Assembly (NCBI GenBank): GCA_013003285.1
Contig: JABDJY010000441.1
Span: 1 to 16,136, forward strand
DNA length: 16,136 nucleotides
Direction: 5' to 3'
Origin: Alphaproteobacteria bacterium
GTDB lineage: Bacteria > Pseudomonadota > Alphaproteobacteria > UBA6615
Positions 13,010-16,136 of this stretch are shown here, one piece after another (positions within the stretch are counted from its first letter, which is position 1; each line of letters opens with the position of its first letter). The notes beneath the pieces were generated by a model. That model searched no databases. It saw nothing but the letters and a program-made list of their open reading frames with translations, and was not told where the DNA came from. The position numbers and the translations under genes were made by a program.

Positions 13010-14368
13010 TCCGCTTTCCGCCAACTGATCGCACAAGTCTTGTTTCAGCCGGGCAAGACCGTCCGCATCGCCGGATTCACAGCGCGCCACCAAAACATCT
13101 TGCGTGTTCGAGGCCCGAAGTAACCACCAGCCATCTTCGGTGTTAACCCGTACACCATCGATGGTCGTGACATCGGCGTTGGCCTTGGCGAGACGGCCGG
13201 CAACTTCCTCTATCACGGCAAATTTGCGCTCTTCGGAACTGGGGAAGCGCACCTCCGGCGTATTGCACATCTGTGGCATCTGGTCGTAAAGCGCCGCCAG
13301 GCTGGTTTGCCGGCGCTCGAGCAAGGCGAGCAACCGGACCGCGGCGTATAAACCGTCGTCGAAGCCATAATATCGGTCGGCGAAGAAAATATGGCCGCTC
13401 ATCTCTCCGGCTAATGGCGCCGACAATTCGGCCATCTTCGATTTGATCAGGGAATGCCCGGTGTTCCACATCACCGGGTCGCCGCCCAGCCGGCCGATTT
13501 CATCGAACAGCGCCTGGCTCGATTTTACGTCGGCGATGATCGACGCGCCCGGATCGTTAAGAAGCACATCTTCGGCGAACAGCATCATCAGTTGATCGGC
13601 CCACATTATGCGCCCCTGTCCATCGACCGCCCCGATACGGTCGCCATCGCCGTCGAACGCGATACCCAGTTCGCAATTATGTTCCCGGACATGGGCTTGC
13701 AGCTCGACCAGATTCTCAGGAACCGTTGGATCGGGGTGATGACCGGGAAACGTACCGTCAACGATGCCGTTGATCACATGATGATGGCCCGGGATCGTGG
13801 CGCATAGCATGTTCAGAATTTCACCAGCCGCGCCATTGCCCGGGTCCCAGGCAATCGGCGCCATGCGCGTCGATTGGAATTCCTCGGCCAGACGCGCCGT
13901 ATAGGCTTCGCGCAGATCTATCTCCTCAACGCTTCCCGCGCCCGACACGAAGTCGCCTGCTGCGGCCAGGTCGGCCAAGCCTTGAATATCGGCGCCAAAA
14001 AAGGGCGCCCCCTGAAGGGTCATCTTGAAGCCATTATACTCAGGTGGATTATGGCTGCCCGTCACCATCACACCACCATCGGTCGGCAAGTGCTTGATGG
14101 CGAATGACAGCATGGGGGTCGGCCCCATACCCACCTGACGCACTGCGAGACCACAGGACATCAATCCATCAACAAGCGCCTGCGCCAGTTCAGGGCTGGT
14201 GAGGCGCCCATCATATCCAACAGCAACGCTATGGCCGCCGCTTTGGGCGAGCCGCGTTCCGAAAGTAAGGCCCAGTGTTCGCGCTGTCTCGGCGGTTAGA
14301 GTCTCGCCGACGATCCCGCGCACGTCATATTCGCGCAATATGGTGGGGTCAAAATCTTGTACCGACAT
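12983..14368 (-). CDS. Phosphomannomutase/phosphoglucomutase
   Basis: A 461-residue alpha-D-phosphohexomutase that interconverts hexose-6- and hexose-1-phosphates (mannose and/or glucose). All active-site loops are present: phosphoserine loop TGSHNP with Ser105 (103-108), metal loop DGDGDR (239-244), sugar-specificity loop GEMSGH (321-326), and phosphate loop RASNTQ (418-423; the last residue is usually Glu). The GEMSGH loop is that of the dual-specificity PMM/PGM group, which can feed both GDP-mannose and UDP-glucose synthesis. I chose ATG 14368, with AAGGGG 7 nt upstream; the frame stays open to 14449, but that region overlaps ugd. Only 4 bp separate it from the ugd stop, so they are co-transcribed. 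Confidence 0.93.
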   Translation of the reverse strand: MSVQDFDPTILREYDVRGIVGETLTAETARTLGLTFGTRLAQSGGHSVAVGYDGRLTSPELAQALVDGLMSCGLAVRQVGMGPTPMLSFAIKHLPTDGGVMVTGSHNPPEYNGFKMTLQGAPFFGADIQGLADLAAAGDFVSGAGSVEEIDLREAYTARLAEEFQSTRMAPIAWDPGNGAAGEILNMLCATIPGHHHVINGIVDGTFPGHHPDPTVPENLVELQAHVREHNCELGIAFDGDGDRIGAVDGQGRIMWADQLMMLFAEDVLLNDPGASIIADVKSSQALFDEIGRLGGDPVMWNTGHSLIKSKMAELSAPLAGEMSGHIFFADRYYGFDDGLYAAVRLLALLERRQTSLAALYDQMPQMCNTPEVRFPSSEERKFAVIEEVAGRLAKANADVTTIDGVRVNTEDGWWLLRASNTQDVLVARCESGDADGLARLKQDLCDQLAESGLSPPENFL

Positions 14369-14372
14369 CACT

Positions 14373-15704
14373 TTACCCCTTCCCGCTTGCGCCATAGACA
14401 GTCGGGCGGCCAATCGAGATGTAATCGAAGCCGTTTCGAGCCATCTCATCGGGATTATAAATATTGCGCAAATCGATCATGAGCGGCGCCGACAACAGCG
14501 ACTTAATGCGCCCAAGATCGAGCGCCCGAAATTCATTCCACTCGGTCAGTATGACGACCGCATCAGCGCCGGCCATGGCGCTATAGCCATCGTCGCACCA
14601 GGTAACGCTCTGCAAAATTTCGCGCGCCTCTTCCATACCCTCAGGGTCAAAGGCCCGGATCGAAGCGCCGGCTTCAATCAATTTCGGCACCACGACGAGG
14701 CTCGGCGCATCGCGCATGTCATCGGTATTGGGTTTGAACGTCAGCCCCAAGACGGCAATCATCTTGCCTTCGACACTGCCACCGCAGGCAGCAATTATCT
14801 TGTCCGCCATGGCGGATTTGCGGCCGTCATTGATCGCGACCACCTGTTCGACCAAGGTGACCGGCGATCCGGCATCGCGCGCCGTTTGCACGAGCGCGCG
14901 CGTATCCTTGGGAAAGCACGAACCACCATAACCGGGACCGGCATTCAGAAACTTGCCGCCGATGCGACCATCAAGACCTATGCCGCGGGCGACGTCTTGG
15001 ACGTTTGCACCGACCTGCTCACAGAGGTCCGCAAACTCGTTGATGAAGGTAATCTTGGTCGCCAAAAATGTGTTGGCGGCATACTTAATGACTTCTGCGG
15101 ATTCAAGGGACGTGAATACAATCGGCGTGTCGCGCAGGAACAAGGGTCGATAGAGACCACGTAAAACCGTGCGGGCATGTTCGGTCTCGGCGCCGATGAC
15201 TACGCGGTCGGGCCGCATAAAATCCTCAATTGCCGCCCCTTCCCGCAGAAATTCGGGATTTGACGCCACGTCGAGCCCGTTTTCGGGCCGCACCTTCCTC
15301 ATACGCTCAATTATTTCGCGCCCGGTCCCGACGGGCACTGTCGATTTTGTAACCACAACGGTTTGCGGATCGGCGTGCTGGGCAATCTCCTCGGCGGCGG
15401 CGTAGACGTAGGATAGATCGGCATGGCCGTCGCCGCGGCGCGACGGCGTCCCAACGGCGATGAATACAGCCTGGGCTCCGGCGATAGCGGCGGGAAGATC
15501 GGTGGTAAATTCGAGCCGGCCCGCGGCGACATTGCGCTTTACCAAATCCTCGAGGCCCGGCTCGTAAATCGGCATTTCGTCGCGCTGCAGCATGGCGATT
15601 TTGTCCGCGTCCTTATCGACGCAAACAACATCCCAACCAAATTCGGAAAAACAGGCGCCCGACACCAAGCCCACATAACCGGTGCCGACCATCACTATAC
15701 GCAT
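14373..15704 (-). CDS. ugd: UDP-glucose 6-dehydrogenase
   Basis: A 443-residue cytosolic enzyme that oxidises UDP-glucose twice with NAD+ to UDP-glucuronate, a precursor of exopolysaccharide and capsule. N-terminal Rossmann motif GTGYVG (7-12), VGTPS at 84-88, SNPEFLREG (148-156), Lys207 in EVIKYAANTFLA, and the catalytic GPGYGGSCFPKD with Cys263. The sequence LGLTFKPNTDDMRDAPS marks the C-terminal UDP-binding domain. Length is typical for the family. It begins 3 bp after the galU stop and ends 4 bp before pmm, so galU, ugd and pmm form one operon making substrate and product in order. The GPGYGGSCFPKD motif argues against GDP-mannose dehydrogenase, its nearest relative, but does not exclude it strictly. 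Confidence 0.94.
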   Translation of the reverse strand: MRIVMVGTGYVGLVSGACFSEFGWDVVCVDKDADKIAMLQRDEMPIYEPGLEDLVKRNVAAGRLEFTTDLPAAIAGAQAVFIAVGTPSRRGDGHADLSYVYAAAEEIAQHADPQTVVVTKSTVPVGTGREIIERMRKVRPENGLDVASNPEFLREGAAIEDFMRPDRVVIGAETEHARTVLRGLYRPLFLRDTPIVFTSLESAEVIKYAANTFLATKITFINEFADLCEQVGANVQDVARGIGLDGRIGGKFLNAGPGYGGSCFPKDTRALVQTARDAGSPVTLVEQVVAINDGRKSAMADKIIAACGGSVEGKMIAVLGLTFKPNTDDMRDAPSLVVVPKLIEAGASIRAFDPEGMEEAREILQSVTWCDDGYSAMAGADAVVILTEWNEFRALDLGRIKSLLSAPLMIDLRNIYNPDEMARNGFDYISIGRPTVYGASGKG

Positions 15705-15707
15705 CGT

Positions 15708-16136
15708 CTAAACCCCGTAGCCGGCAAGCACCTGGCGCAACGCGGGTCCGAGATCCTCGCGCTCCAAGGCAAAAGCGAAGTTGGCCTCGAGGAATCCCAA
15801 TTTATCGCCACAGTCGAAGCGGCGCCCTTCGAAGACTTGCCCGTGGAAGGGTTGCCGCCCAATCAAACAAGCCATCGCGTCGGTCAATTGAATTTCGCCG
15901 CCGGCGCCGATGTCCTGGCGCTCCAACTCGCCGAAGACCTCAGGCATCAAAATATAGCGGCCAACCACGGCGAGGTTAGACGGCGCATCTTCGGGGGAAG
16001 GTTTCTCCACCAACCCTTTAACCGAATGCACAGCCCCCTCGGCGCCGCCCGGCTCGATAATGCCGTAGCGCGACGTATGTTCGTGGGGAACCTCCATGGC
16101 GGCGACCACATTGCCACCCTGATCGTCGAACACGGT
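15708..16136 (-). CDS. galU: UTP-glucose-1-phosphate uridylyltransferase, C-terminal part
   Basis: The last 142 codons; the reading frame runs past the right edge of the window, so the N-terminal nucleotide-binding half is not visible. GalU makes UDP-glucose from UTP and glucose-1-phosphate. Visible family features: VPHEHTSRYGIIEP, VKGLVEKPSPEDAPSNLAVV, RYILMPEVF, GAGGEIQLTDAM and FDCGDKLGFLEAN. The stop TAG lies 3 bp before ugd. Its product is the substrate of Ugd, and its own substrate can come from the mutase downstream, so the operon is a coherent UDP-sugar supply unit. Confidence 0.93.
   Translation of the reverse strand, partial: TVFDDQGGNVVAAMEVPHEHTSRYGIIEPGGAEGAVHSVKGLVEKPSPEDAPSNLAVVGRYILMPEVFGELERQDIGAGGEIQLTDAMACLIGRQPFHGQVFEGRRFDCGDKLGFLEANFAFALEREDLGPALRQVLAGYGV

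Noticed and set aside
14369..14449. N-terminal extension of the phosphomannomutase
   Set aside because: It would overlap the ugd coding end, and the AAGGGG-spaced ATG at 14368 gives the family's normal N-terminus.
14199..15164. 321-codon open frame on the + strand
   Set aside because: It is antisense to ugd and pmm and has no family resemblance.
1..16136. Mobile element, CRISPR array, toxin-antitoxin or defence island
   Set aside because: No transposase, integrase, spaced direct repeats, or recognisable defence or toxin domains were found on either strand.

Overview
This 16.1-kb window looks like a chromosomal stretch from an alphaproteobacterium, most likely Rhodospirillales-like. The basis is a B12-dependent (class II) ribonucleotide reductase, an adjacent clpS-clpA pair next to a polyhydroxyalkanoate phasin, an alphaproteobacterial DUF482/FemAB-like protein, moderately high GC, and GANTC/CtrA-like motifs between genes. 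I see no tRNA, rRNA, insertion sequence, integrase or CRISPR array. It reads as ordinary core chromosome with a few accessory genes.

Left block, + strand (1-3155): the C-terminal end of NrdJ, closed by a textbook terminator at 426-457. Then come a RidA-family protein and a cation diffusion facilitator with a natural N-terminal His6, 27 bp apart and probably co-transcribed. A DUF482 (FemAB-like) protein follows and runs tail-to-tail into clpA with a 2-3 bp gap.

Middle block (3159-7723, - strand): phasin, clpS and clpA, with an arylformamidase-like alpha/beta hydrolase upstream of the phasin. Phasin has its own promoter, terminator and a set of TGTTGCACC-type elements that could be PhaR operators. 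ClpS and ClpA together are the N-degron adaptor and the AAA+ unfoldase of the ClpAP protease; a sigma70-like promoter precedes clpS. Divergent from the hydrolase is a four-domain rhodanese protein (7833-9428) with a single catalytic cysteine. It converges on a small lipoprotein of unknown function (9438-10094).

Right block: a SPOR-domain D,D-carboxypeptidase (10225-11472, +) is closed by a strong bidirectional terminator. The 366-bp gap to the next annotated gene (11473-11838) is not empty. On the - strand it holds a candidate promoter and a 25-codon ORF whose ribosome-binding site matches the complete 16S anti-Shine-Dalgarno tail over 15 nt, followed by the shared terminator. This is the best candidate for something undescribed here. 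From 11839 to the window end, all on the - strand, are a luciferase-like monooxygenase and a tightly packed galU-ugd-phosphomannomutase/phosphoglucomutase operon (order of transcription galU, ugd, pmm) that makes UDP-glucose, UDP-glucuronate and hexose-1-phosphates for polysaccharides and envelope.
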